NCBI GenBank assembly: GCA_018896645.1 | Contig: JAHIMF010000079.1 | Coordinates: 1 to 35,314, forward strand | Direction of reading: 5' to 3' | Source of the DNA: Patescibacteria group bacterium | GTDB lineage: Bacteria > Patescibacteriota > Patescibacteriia > UBA2591 > JABMQE01 | Length of the DNA stretch: 35,314 nt | In this document: positions 8,057-15,752 of the stretch, one piece after another | Layout of the letters: every line of letters starts with the position of its first letter | Numbering within the stretch: the first letter of the stretch is position 1 | Notes under the pieces: generated by a model | What the model was told of the DNA's origin: nothing | What the model saw: only the letters and a program-made list of their open reading frames with translations | The model's database searches: none | Translations under genes and position numbers: made by a program

Positions 8057-8080
8057 CCATCTTGAAAAGAGGTGGTTTTT
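8057..8080 (+). terminator. Intrinsic terminator after the tRNA-like element
   Basis: CCATCTT (8057-8063) pairs with GAGGTGG (8069-8075) including G-U pairs, loop GAAAA, then TTTTT. Another small palindrome (CCTGCC/GGCAGG, 8202-8218) lies in the otherwise empty stretch before the end of dnaA. Confidence 0.65.
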
Positions 8081-8246
8081 GGGTTTTGAAAAAAGTAAAT
8101 TCTTTCGCTTTGCGGAGCCGCATAGCAAGTTTTATACGAACTCGCTGATTTACTGGCTAATGCAAATTAAAAATTTAGAAATTTGAGTTTTGATTCCTGC
8201 CTCGTCGGCAGGCGGGTTGTTTTCTTGTTTTTTTGATTTCTTGATT

Positions 8247-9602
8247 TCACCCGTTATACATCCTCTCCCGAAGCATATCAATCTCCTGCTTAATTCGGCC
8301 GTGAGAATCCACTTCCTTGGTAATCTTTTTACAAGCATGCATCGCAGTGGTATGGTCGCGTCCGCCGAATTCCGTGCCAATCATGGGATAAGAGCATTCT
8401 AGCTCCTCGCGCAGTAAAAACATGGCGATCTGTCGGGGCAAGGCCAGTTCTTTTCGTCGGCCGCCTTGGGTCAAGTCCTCGATTTTTAACTCATAAAAGT
8501 CAGCCACGATTTTTATTAGTTGTTTGGCCGTAATAATGCCCCTCTTAGTTTGAGAAGAAAGATTAGAAACAATTTCTTTTACGATATCCGGGGTTATTTT
8601 TTTATTATAAAGCTCCCAATGGGCAATGATTTTATTAAGCGCGCTTTCCAGCTCCCTAATGTTCCTTTGAAAAGTAACCGCCAAATATTGGATAGACTCA
8701 TCATCCAATTGAAAATTGCGTTCTCGGGCTTTAGTTTTTAAAATAGCAATGCGAGTTTCCAGATCAGGCGGCGCTACATCAGCAATCATGCCCCAAGAAA
8801 AGCGAGAGCTTAAACGTTCTTCAAGGCCGGGGATGGCAGTGGGCGGTCTATCGGCAGTAAATACCAATTGGCTGTCTTTTTGATGAAGGGTGTTAAAGGT
8901 ATGAAAAAATTCTTCTTGAGTACGGTCTTTGCCGGCAATAAATTGAACATCATCAATTAGCAAGACATCAACATTGCGATAAGTTTTTTGAAAATCTTTT
9001 CCCCTGCCGCTGCGGACTGATTGAACATAGTCACTAATAAATTGCTCGGAGGTAATGTAGCGGATTTTAACATCTTTTGAGTTTGCCAAAACCGCATGTC
9101 CGATGGCCTGAATCATGTGGGTCTTTCCCAAACCAACACCGCCATAAATAAACAAGGGATTATATTTTTTTCCAGGATTTTTAGCAACGGACTGGCAGGC
9201 CGCATGAGCTAGCTCGTTATTTTTGCCAACAATAAAATTTTTAAATGTGTATTTTTGATTTAAACCAATCCGTTGTAAATCCTTTTGGACTTTTGGCGAG
9301 GGCGCGGCCTCCGAAACCGGTTTACTTGTTTCTGATGTCAGCGGCCTAGTGGTTTCCACCACATAGACTATTTTTTTAGCTTTGTCATCAGTAATATTTT
9401 TGAAGGCTATTAGTATTGCTTTATGATATTTTGTTTGGAGCCAGGTTTGGGTAAAAGCGTTTGGTACGCCAATAACAATTTCCTCCTGTTTTGTGTCGCA
9501 GGAAGAGATAAAAGTATTCTTAAACCAAGTATTAAAGTTTGGCTTGCTAAGCGTTAGTTCTATTTCTCCCAAAACCGCCTGCCAAAGCTCGTCATTAGTC
9601 AT
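8247..9602 (-). CDS. dnaA: Chromosomal replication initiator DnaA
   Basis: AAA+ ATPase that binds DnaA boxes and opens the replication origin. All four domains are present in 451 aa: an N-terminal interaction domain (1-80), a Pro/Ser-rich linker (85-108), the AAA+ core with Walker A GGVGLGKT (154-161) and Walker B LLIDD (214-218), and a DNA-binding domain with the signature FGGRDHTTAMHACKK (412-426). Length is normal. The start at 9602 gives the usual NDELWQAVLGEIE beginning. The leader is a hairpin of AATAGTAAA words nearly identical to that of the methyltransferase gene at 12746. rpmF lies divergently, as often seen near bacterial origins. Confidence 0.97.
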   Translation of the reverse strand: MTNDELWQAVLGEIELTLSKPNFNTWFKNTFISSCDTKQEEIVIGVPNAFTQTWLQTKYHKAILIAFKNITDDKAKKIVYVVETTRPLTSETSKPVSEAAPSPKVQKDLQRIGLNQKYTFKNFIVGKNNELAHAACQSVAKNPGKKYNPLFIYGGVGLGKTHMIQAIGHAVLANSKDVKIRYITSEQFISDYVQSVRSGRGKDFQKTYRNVDVLLIDDVQFIAGKDRTQEEFFHTFNTLHQKDSQLVFTADRPPTAIPGLEERLSSRFSWGMIADVAPPDLETRIAILKTKARERNFQLDDESIQYLAVTFQRNIRELESALNKIIAHWELYNKKITPDIVKEIVSNLSSQTKRGIITAKQLIKIVADFYELKIEDLTQGGRRKELALPRQIAMFLLREELECSYPMIGTEFGGRDHTTAMHACKKITKEVDSHGRIKQEIDMLRERMYNG

Positions 9603-9684
9603 ATGGTTACTATTTATTATTTACTATTCAAAAAATCACCCGAGAAAAAAGAATAGTAAATAGTAAATAACGAATAGTAAATTT
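9603..9684 (-). repeat. Word-repeat hairpin leader of dnaA (AATAGTAAA type)
   Basis: Tandem TTTACTATT words on one side and their inverses on the other flank a loop containing CTCGGGTGATTTTTTG. The 3' arm ends three bases before the dnaA ATG. About 60 bases align almost without change to 12655-12720. Confidence 0.8.
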
Positions 9685-9786
9685 GTCCTTAAGATGCCAC
9701 TATTGATTTTTTAATTTATCTACCATCTTTTCAACATCATTCTACCATAAACAAACATATCATAAAACCCCATACAAGGCAAGCAG

Positions 9787-9817
9787 TGTGATAAAGGTGT
9801 GGAAATCCTGTGCATGA
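9787..9817 (-). promoter_or_regulatory. Candidate DnaA-box array with 11-bp spacing (possible oriC part)
   Basis: Three TGTG-led 9-mers start at 9787, 9798 and 9809, exactly 11 bp apart: TGTGATAAA, TGTGGAAAT and TGTGCATGA. Read on minus, each ends in CACA like a DnaA box, though none is perfect consensus. They lie in the 369-base gene-free gap between dnaA and rpmF, next to AT-rich DNA. They may be weak DnaA sites for origin opening or dnaA autoregulation. An extended -10 for dnaA (TGGTAGAAT, 9747-9739) is nearby. Confidence 0.35.
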
Positions 9818-9858
9818 ACAAATTTGGCTTGCTATTTTTTGAGATTTCTGGTAGGATA

Positions 9859-9886
9859 TTGACAAGGTGGTGATTATTGTTAAATT
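9859..9886 (+). promoter_or_regulatory. Possible rpmF promoter
   Basis: TTGACA (9859-9864), 16-base spacer, TAAATT (9881-9886). The -35 is perfect, the -10 weak. A second TTGACA lies at 9902-9907 within repeat DNA. Confidence 0.35.
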
Positions 9887-9919
9887 GTTTTTTAATTCGC
9901 GTTGACAATGTAACAATTT

Positions 9920-9949
9920 TCCGCCAGAGGCGGATCAGCCTTTGGCTGA
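9920..9949 (-). repeat. Twin mini-hairpin element, copy 1
   Basis: Two adjacent 6-bp hairpins with 3-nt loops. Read on minus: TCAGCC/GGCTGA around AAA, then TCCGCC/GGCGGA around TCT. The second copy, at 11699-11728, has the same layout with paired base changes. Confidence 0.7.
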
Positions 9950-9971
9950 AATAATGTAACAATAGAAGTTC

Positions 9972-10184
9972 ATGGCTTTACCAACTCAAAAACATACAAA
10001 AAGTAGAAAAAGGAAACGATTAGCAACCCTAAGGTTAAAGCGGAGAAGGTTAGCTAAGTGCCCCCAATGTAAAAAGGCAATCCCAGCGCATCAAGCTTGT
10101 CCTTTTTGTGGTACCTATGCCAACAAACAAGTTATAAAAATAAAATCCAAAATCGATAAGAAGAAAGCAGAGAAAAAAGAATAA
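9972..10184 (+). CDS. rpmF: Ribosomal protein bL32
   Basis: Small protein of the 50S subunit, 70 aa. The start MALPTQKHTKSRKRKR is the family's hallmark, and a Zn-finger pattern CPQC (residues 31-34) with CPFC (44-47) is present, so this is the four-cysteine zinc-binding form. A Lys-rich tail ends it. It starts the rightward cluster rpmF-nusB-rnc-rnhB. The repeat-filled leader (9885-9971) has only a weak AGAAG before the ATG. Confidence 0.96.
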   Translation: MALPTQKHTKSRKRKRLATLRLKRRRLAKCPQCKKAIPAHQACPFCGTYANKQVIKIKSKIDKKKAEKKE

Positions 10185-10218
10185 CAAATAACAAATAATA
10201 AATAGTAAACAGTAAGCT

Positions 10219-10677
10219 ATGTCAAATCGACATCTAGCCCGGGCTCTTGCTATGCAAAGCCTTTTTCAATGGGATTTCAAGAGACAACAAGACGATCCAA
10301 CAACCATTCTTGAACATAACAAAAACTCATTTGCTCCGTTATTTAAGGATGCGGGGTTTTCTCGTAAAATAGTTGACGGAGTGATAAAGAACAAGGAACA
10401 AATTGATGAGACAATAAAAAAGTATGCGCCAGAGTGGCCTATAGAACAAATTACCATAGTAGATAGGAACATTTTAAGGATTGGGGTATACGAATTGAAG
10501 TTTTCCGATGAGATTCCTCCCAAGGTGGCCATTAATGAAGCCATTGAGCTGGCCAAAACTTTTGGGGGTGAATCGAGCGGAAAATTTGTTAATGGAGTTT
10601 TGGGCAGTATTTATCAGAAAATAAAGGAAGGGGAGAGCAGCGGCGTTAAAACTAAGAGTGACGCTGGAGAGGGGTGA
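10219..10677 (+). CDS. nusB: Transcription antitermination factor NusB
   Basis: NusB binds boxA RNA together with S10 and promotes rRNA antitermination. The 152-aa protein is all-helical with the family pattern: an N-terminal [19 protein letters not shown] helix (here [16 protein letters not shown]) and [15 protein letters not shown], then [19 protein letters not shown] and [12 protein letters not shown]. The last 15 residues are a variable hydrophilic tail. It follows rpmF by 34 bases of AAATAATAAATAG words with no ribosome-binding site. Probably co-transcribed with rpmF. Confidence 0.95.
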   Translation: MSNRHLARALAMQSLFQWDFKRQQDDPTTILEHNKNSFAPLFKDAGFSRKIVDGVIKNKEQIDETIKKYAPEWPIEQITIVDRNILRIGVYELKFSDEIPPKVAINEAIELAKTFGGESSGKFVNGVLGSIYQKIKEGESSGVKTKSDAGEG

Positions 10678-10756
10678 GCAGGCGGCGCTCCGATTGCTCT
10701 AATAAACTCTAAATACCTTAAATAGCGCGGATTAGTTAAAATTTATCAAATAGCAT

Positions 10757-10855
10757 TATAATTATTTAGTGTATTGTCATCAGTCTTTCGTGTGCTTTCG
10801 CTTTAGTTATGAAGACGAAATTACATGAAAACCAGACTCATAACGGACACTAAAT
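10757..10855 (+). promoter_or_regulatory. Promoter -10 and structured leader before rnc
   Basis: TATAAT at 10757-10762 has no clear -35. Just after the expected start, 10764-10772 is the exact inverse of 10847-10855 (9 bp), enclosing further pairs (AGTC/GACT; GTTATGA/TCATAAC at 10806-10812 and 10838-10844). A transcript starting here would begin with a long imperfect stem. RNase III mRNAs in some bacteria carry a 5' stem cut by RNase III itself; that role is inferred here. Confidence 0.45.
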
Positions 10856-10876
10856 GTTTGCAGGGACATTATATTT

Positions 10877-11566
10877 ATGAAGGATTTTTCTTCTTTAGAA
10901 AAAAAACTTGGTGTTAAATTTAAAAATCAGGATTTATTAAAGCAAGCCCTTGTTCATCGGTCTTATTTAAATGAAAATTCCGGTTTTAAATTAAGCCATA
11001 ATGAACGTTTGGAATTTTTGGGTGATGCTGTTTTGGAGCTAGTGGTGACCGAGCATTTATATAAAAAATATCCTAATCCCGAAGGAGAACTGACCAATTG
11101 GCGAGCCAGTTTGGTCAATTCTAACATGTTAGCCGAATTGGCTCAAGAAGTGAAGTTAGAAGAATACTTATACCTTTCCCGGGGGGAGACCAAAGATAAA
11201 AATTCAAAAGCCAGGCAGTATATTCTAGCCAATGCTTTTGAGGCTTTGATTGGCTCGATTTATCTGGATCAAAGAATGGGGGCGGTAAAGAAATTTATCA
11301 CAGAAAAGTTGATTTCAAAGTTAGATAATATTTTGGAAAATCAGCTGTATCTTGATCCCAAAACACGATTCCAAGAAGCGGCCCAGGAAAAAATTGGAGT
11401 TACCCCGTTTTATAAAGTGATTAAGGAGTCCGGGCCAGACCATGCTAAACGATTTATTATTGGTGTATTTTTAGAAGATAAAATGATAGCCGAAGGCGAA
11501 GGTATGTCTAAGCAAGAAGCCCAAGTTGATGCGGCGCAAAGGGCATTGGAAAAGAAGAAATGGTGA
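10877..11566 (+). CDS. rnc: Ribonuclease III
   Basis: Cuts double-stranded RNA in rRNA maturation and mRNA control. The 229-aa protein has the endonuclease domain with signature HNERLEFLGDAVLEL (41-55; metal ligands Glu47 and Asp51 region) and LANAFEALIGSIYLD (117-131). A C-terminal dsRNA-binding domain (about 160-227) ends KQEAQVDAAQRALEKK. One oddity: in the second motif the usual catalytic Asp is Asn119 (LANAFEALIG), while Glu122 is kept. It has its own -10 and a structured leader. A terminator-like stem (about 11630-11660) followed by T-runs lies downstream. Confidence 0.95.
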   Translation: MKDFSSLEKKLGVKFKNQDLLKQALVHRSYLNENSGFKLSHNERLEFLGDAVLELVVTEHLYKKYPNPEGELTNWRASLVNSNMLAELAQEVKLEEYLYLSRGETKDKNSKARQYILANAFEALIGSIYLDQRMGAVKKFITEKLISKLDNILENQLYLDPKTRFQEAAQEKIGVTPFYKVIKESGPDHAKRFIIGVFLEDKMIAEGEGMSKQEAQVDAAQRALEKKKW

Positions 11567-11698
11567 GTGTGGGGTAGTTGGTTAATAAAGTAGATTGTTA
11601 ATAGAATTAATCAATAAATGTTTAAATTGACCATGATTTAGAATATCACGGCTTTTTATTTTTATAAAGAAATGATAAAGTAAGAATAATAAATAATA

Positions 11699-11728
11699 TC
11701 AGCCAAAGGCTGATGAGCCTCTGGCTCA
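11699..11728 (+). repeat. Twin mini-hairpin element, copy 2
   Basis: TCAGCC/GGCTGA around AAA, then TGAGCC/GGCTCA around TCT. Compared with copy 1, two base pairs of the second stem are changed on both strands so pairing is kept. It sits among AATAATAAATA words just before rnhB. Confidence 0.7.
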
Positions 11729-11753
11729 AATAGTAAATAATAAATAATGCAAT

Positions 11754-12398
11754 ATGATATTGCCGACCCTATTAAGAGAAAAGAAACTTTGGGAACAAGG
11801 CTATGAAAATATAGTTGGTCTTGATGAGGTGGGGAGGGGGCCTTGGGCTGGGCCGCTTTTAGCCGCGGGCGTGGTGGTTCATAGGAATCAAGCTTCAAGC
11901 GTCAATCGTCAAGCGATATTCAAGTATGTTAGAGATTCTAAATTATTGAGCTGGAGACAGAGGGAGATGATTTACAATGAGTTGAGTAGTTGTGATTGGT
12001 TGGATTGGGCAGTGGGTATTGTAGAGGTTGCGGAAGTTGATACCTTGGGGATTGGCGAAGCCAGTCGTTTGGCAATGAGGCGGGCAATCGGGCAATTAAG
12101 TTTACGGCCTGATTTTTTATTGATTGACGCCGTTAAATTGCCAGAATACACTCGGCAGTCCGAAAGTATTATTAAAGGCGATGTTCAGGTATTTTCCATT
12201 GCCTGCGCTTCCATTATTGCCAAAGTTATTCGTGACAATATGATGCGCGAGTTAGCGCAAAAATATCCGTATTGGGGGTTTGATAAACACAAGGGCTATG
12301 GCACGGCGTTTCATTCGGCGATGATTGAGAAGTATGGTGTGAGCGAGGCGCATCGGAAGAGTTTTAGGCCGATAAAACGTGTGTTGAAGTTGGAGTGA
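11754..12398 (+). CDS. rnhB: Ribonuclease HII
   Basis: Removes ribonucleotides and RNA from RNA-DNA hybrids. 214 aa with active-site motif GLDEVGRGPWAGP (22-34; Asp24, Glu25), DSK at 61-63, and LLIDAVKLP with Asp125; the C-terminal part HKGYGTAFH is also typical. Between GPLLAAGVVV and RDSKLLS there is an unusual stretch (residues about 43-58). Its DNA (11880-11925) is a run of TCAAGC/GTCAA words like the intergenic repeats, suggesting an in-frame insertion. No ribosome-binding site; the leader consists of AATAGTAAATAAT words. It ends the rpmF-nusB-rnc-rnhB cluster. Confidence 0.95.
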   Translation: MILPTLLREKKLWEQGYENIVGLDEVGRGPWAGPLLAAGVVVHRNQASSVNRQAIFKYVRDSKLLSWRQREMIYNELSSCDWLDWAVGIVEVAEVDTLGIGEASRLAMRRAIGQLSLRPDFLLIDAVKLPEYTRQSESIIKGDVQVFSIACASIIAKVIRDNMMRELAQKYPYWGFDKHKGYGTAFHSAMIEKYGVSEAHRKSFRPIKRVLKLE

Positions 12399-12590
12399 CG
12401 GGGCGAGCCGCCTTTCGGCCCCGAGCTCTCCTTAAGTCTGAGCGACCTCGGAGTCGAAGACAAGGCCGAGGGGCAGCGAGCTCTGTTATCAGGGATAACG
12501 AAGCTCGTTGCGGCTCGCTTTGTCAGTCCGTCTTTCAGTCCGTCCTTCGTCAGTCCGTCCTTCGTCAGCCCGCTTTGTAGTTTTTGTGTA
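12399..12590 (+). other. GC-rich folded region after rnhB with tandem repeat
   Basis: No gene. Starting at the rnhB stop, GCGAGCCGC (12403-12411) can pair with GCGGCTCGC (12510-12518). Inside is a nested hairpin (12473-12482 with 12502-12511, and 12485-12490 with 12494-12499). Then about 3.5 units of a 14-15 base tandem repeat (CAGTCCGTCCTTCGT type) run from 12522 to 12575. It is visibly richer in GC than the genes around it. Confidence 0.55.
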
Positions 12591-12616
12591 AATAAAAAAA
12601 ATCCTTTCTTAGTATG

Positions 12617-12646
12617 TTTACAAAACAAAGTCAATAGTAGTATAAT
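12617..12646 (+). promoter_or_regulatory. Promoter for the methyltransferase gene
   Basis: TTTACA (12617-12622), 18-base spacer, TATAAT (12641-12646). Transcription would start near 12653, just before the word-repeat hairpin leader. Confidence 0.5.
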
Positions 12647-12654
12647 AAAGATAG

Positions 12655-12745
12655 ATTTGCTATTCGTTATTTACTATTTAACTATTTCATTTTTTCTCAG
12701 GTGATTTTTTGAATAGTAAACAATAAACAATAAACAATAAACAAA
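12655..12745 (+). repeat. Word-repeat hairpin leader (AATAGTAAA type), methyltransferase copy
   Basis: Near-identical over about 60 bases to the leader of dnaA, in the opposite chromosomal orientation, including the loop CTCAGGTGATTTTTTG (dnaA: CTCGGGTGATTTTTTG). It continues with four AATAAAC units ending at the ATG. Confidence 0.8.
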
Positions 12746-13312
12746 ATGACAAATCCAACAAAAATTCCGGGCGGCAACACTTTATTAGACGCGCAAAAAG
12801 TTTTAGAAACAGTTGGCATTACTCAAAATATGAAAGTGGGTGATTTTGGCTGCGGCGGCCTGGGTTATTTTACTTTGACCGCGGCTAAGATGGTGGGACG
12901 GGATGGCGTTGTTTATGCGGTTGATATTTTAAAGTCTGTGCTGGGGGGAGTGGCCGAGCGGGCTAAGGCTGAAAATTTGGATAATGTAAAAACCATTTGG
13001 TCAAACCTGGAAATTTATGGCGCTACAAAAATTGATAATGAGAGCCTGGACATCGGGCTTTTGATTAATATTTTGTTCCAGGCAAAAAAGGACTCTGATA
13101 TTATTAAGGAGTGCTTGCGCCTGGTTAAACCCGGAGGCAAACTTTTGATTGTTGATTGGAAACAAACAGGAGCGCCGCTCGGCCCCCCGCCGCAGGAGAG
13201 GGTTAGCCTAGAAGGAATAAAACAGATAGCGCAAAATCTCGGACTTAAGGAGGAGCAATCATTTGAAGCTGGTCCGTATCATTTTGGCATTATATTTGTG
13301 AAGCAAGTGTAA
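12746..13312 (+). CDS. Class I SAM-dependent methyltransferase
   Basis: 188 aa, one Rossmann-type methyltransferase domain. The SAM-binding motif I is VGDFGCGGLGYF (31-42), and VVYAVDI (55-61) ends in the acidic residue that contacts the ribose. Motifs LDIGLLINILFQ and LVKPGGKLLIVDW follow. The pattern resembles UbiE/arsenite-type small methyltransferases, but the substrate cannot be read from the sequence. It has its own promoter and a leader shared with dnaA. It is followed by a long word-repeat region and then ftsK. Confidence 0.85.
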   Translation: MTNPTKIPGGNTLLDAQKVLETVGITQNMKVGDFGCGGLGYFTLTAAKMVGRDGVVYAVDILKSVLGGVAERAKAENLDNVKTIWSNLEIYGATKIDNESLDIGLLINILFQAKKDSDIIKECLRLVKPGGKLLIVDWKQTGAPLGPPPQERVSLEGIKQIAQNLGLKEEQSFEAGPYHFGIIFVKQV

Positions 13313-13451
13313 CTTATAGTAACTTGCTGTAACTTGCTCGGTCTCACTTCACTCGATTTTGCGTAACTTATTGTAATTTGTTGTTGCTTGTTGTTTTTAC
13401 AATAAGTTACAATAAATTACAACAAGTTACTATAAGTTACGTTTTTAATTT
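13313..13451. repeat. Word-repeat palindromic leader upstream of ftsK (GTAACTT type)
   Basis: Tandem GTAACTT/GTAATTTG words on the left and their inverses (CAATAAGTTAC, CAACAAGTTAC) on the right, so the whole region can fold on itself around TTTTTA. The right arm ends 11 bases before the ftsK ATG. No ribosome-binding site. Confidence 0.75.
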
Positions 13452-15752
13452 ATGCGCAGAAAAAGGCGGAAAATTCGAAAATATAAAGAAGAAGATATCC
13501 CTAAACGTCTGCAACGTCAAAGAAAGAAGAGAGTAGACGATGATTATGAGATGCTGAAACCAAATTTAAGTCCAGTGGTTAAGCGCTGGATTGTGATTGT
13601 GGTAGTTTTTGGGCTTGCTGTTTTATCAATTTTGGCTGTTTTGGGCGGCGCCGGAAAATTAGGTGGATATTTAAGGCAAGGACTTTTTCTGCTTTTTGGC
13701 TGGAGCGCTCCCATTTTTCCATTTGTTATGTTGTTTTTGGGTTATTTTCTTCTGACCCACAAAAAACGCAATTTGGGTCCTGCCCATTATATTGGTTTTG
13801 TTCTGTTGGTTTTAAGTTATTCCGGACTTCTGCACTTGTTTGTTTTGGAAGAGGGCAAAACCGTGATTGCCCAAGGCCGAGGCGGCGGCTATTTAGGATA
13901 TGCGATTAGCTATCCTTTAAATCAATTGATGGGGGTGCTGGCATCCAGTATAGTTTTGATTGTTTTTTTACTGGTTGCCTTTTTAATTATTTTTGAATCG
14001 TGGATTGCCAAGGTTAAGGACAATGGTTTGGAAGCTGGCGCCTGGTGGCGGCTCAAGGGCGTTTTTTCCGGCTGGCGGGAGAGGTTTCAACCAGAGGAAG
14101 ATGCCGAGGATTCGGCTCAAGAGCGAGAGCAGTATCCCGAGGGCGAGGGTCCGGAAACTAATCAAGATAAGGAAGCGCTGGTTTCAGTCCCGCATCCTGC
14201 CCGCGAGGCAGTAAACATTAAGAATGATAGACCAAGTTTTAAAAAGAATCTTTTTAGTCAGGCATCACCAGAGCCATTTATGCCTAAGATTGAGATCCCC
14301 ATCAAACTTTTAAATGAAAAAGGGGGAAAAGCCAAGAGTGGAGATGTTGAAGCCAGTAAAATGGTTATCCAGAAGACATTGGCTAACTTTGGCATCTCTG
14401 TAGAAATGGGAGAAGTTAGTGTCGGCCCGACCGTGACTCAATATACTTTAAAGCCGGCCGAAGGCGTAAAGCTTTCCCAAATTACCACTTTGCAAAATGA
14501 CCTAGCTTTGGCATTAGCTGCCCATCCCATTCGAATTGAAGCGCCAATTCCTGGAAAATCTTTAGTAGGAATTGAAGTGCCTAACAGAGTGGTGGCGATT
14601 GTCACCTTGCGGGAGATTTTAGAACACGATACTTTTAAGCAGCGGAAATCTAATCTTTCGGTTGTTTTGGGTAAAGATGTGGCTGGCCAGCCGTGGATAG
14701 CTGATTTAGGCAAAATGCCCCATCTTTTAGTAGCTGGCTCTACCGGCAGCGGAAAAACAGTGTGCCTTAACACGATTATTATTAGCCTGCTTTATCAAAA
14801 TAATCCCGAAGAGCTGAAGTTTATATTGATTGATCCTAAACGGGTGGAGTTAACGGCTTATAATGGCATCCCGCATCTTTTAACGCCCGCGATTACTGAT
14901 GTCGGGAAAACTATCAGTGCTCTAAAATGGGCGATTGGCGAAATGGAGCGCCGGTTCCATGTTTTGTCAGAGGTTGGCAAGCGGGATATTTATGCCTATA
15001 ATGCCGTGGCGCCGGAGAAGATGCCGGTTTTGGTTATAGTTATTGACGAGCTGGCCGATTTAATGAGTGCTTCCGCGGCCGAAGTAGAGGCCTTAATTAT
15101 TCGTTTAGCCCAGATGGCCCGAGCCGTAGGCATCCATTTATTAATGGCTACCCAGAGACCGAGTGTTGATGTTATCACTGGTTTGATTAAAGCCAATATT
15201 ACCTCACGGGTGGCTTTTTCTGTGGCCTCAATTATGGATTCGCGAACTATCCTAGATACTTCTGGCGCGGAAAAGCTCCTGGGTCGGGGTGATATGCTTT
15301 ATATTTCTGCTGCCCTTTCAAAACCCAAACGATTGCAAGGCGCTTATTTGTCTGACCACGAGATTGAGAGAGTGGTGCATTATTTGCGAGAAAGAGGTGA
15401 GCCTGATTATAATGCAGAGATAGTGGAAACTACCCAGATAGCCGGGAGACTTGGGGGTGCTAGCGGCGTTGATGTTGCCAGTGGCGACGAGTTGCTGGAG
15501 AATGCTAAGGAGACGGTGATGTGGGCTGGAAAAGCCTCAGCTTCGCTTCTGCAACGACGTTTGCGTGTTGGCTACGCTAGGGCTGCGCGCTTGCTTGATT
15601 TATTAGAAGAGCAAGGCATTGTTGGTCCGGCTGATGGGGCTAAGCCGCGGGAAGTGTTAAAGATTCCTGATGATGGAACGACAGCCGAGGTAGCTGAAGA
15701 AGATGAAGAGGAAGGCGAGTATGAAGATGACGAGGAGGAAGAAGATAATTAA
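13452..15752 (+). CDS. ftsK: DNA translocase FtsK/SpoIIIE
   Basis: Membrane-anchored motor that pumps DNA across the closing septum. Order: basic N-terminus (1-40), four membrane segments (about 42-65, 76-97, 105-120, 150-178), acidic linker (195-245), and a RecA-like motor with Walker A GSTGSGKT (429-436) and Walker B ending at Asp532-Glu533. A C-terminal winged-helix gamma domain (about 685-745, with SASLLQRRLRVGYARAARL) normally reads KOPS orientation signals. 766 aa is normal for the shorter bacterial forms. A low-complexity Glu/Asp tail (746-766) ends it. The repeat-filled leader has no ribosome-binding site. Confidence 0.97.
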   Translation: MRRKRRKIRKYKEEDIPKRLQRQRKKRVDDDYEMLKPNLSPVVKRWIVIVVVFGLAVLSILAVLGGAGKLGGYLRQGLFLLFGWSAPIFPFVMLFLGYFLLTHKKRNLGPAHYIGFVLLVLSYSGLLHLFVLEEGKTVIAQGRGGGYLGYAISYPLNQLMGVLASSIVLIVFLLVAFLIIFESWIAKVKDNGLEAGAWWRLKGVFSGWRERFQPEEDAEDSAQEREQYPEGEGPETNQDKEALVSVPHPAREAVNIKNDRPSFKKNLFSQASPEPFMPKIEIPIKLLNEKGGKAKSGDVEASKMVIQKTLANFGISVEMGEVSVGPTVTQYTLKPAEGVKLSQITTLQNDLALALAAHPIRIEAPIPGKSLVGIEVPNRVVAIVTLREILEHDTFKQRKSNLSVVLGKDVAGQPWIADLGKMPHLLVAGSTGSGKTVCLNTIIISLLYQNNPEELKFILIDPKRVELTAYNGIPHLLTPAITDVGKTISALKWAIGEMERRFHVLSEVGKRDIYAYNAVAPEKMPVLVIVIDELADLMSASAAEVEALIIRLAQMARAVGIHLLMATQRPSVDVITGLIKANITSRVAFSVASIMDSRTILDTSGAEKLLGRGDMLYISAALSKPKRLQGAYLSDHEIERVVHYLRERGEPDYNAEIVETTQIAGRLGGASGVDVASGDELLENAKETVMWAGKASASLLQRRLRVGYARAARLLDLLEEQGIVGPADGAKPREVLKIPDDGTTAEVAEEDEEEGEYEDDEEEEDN

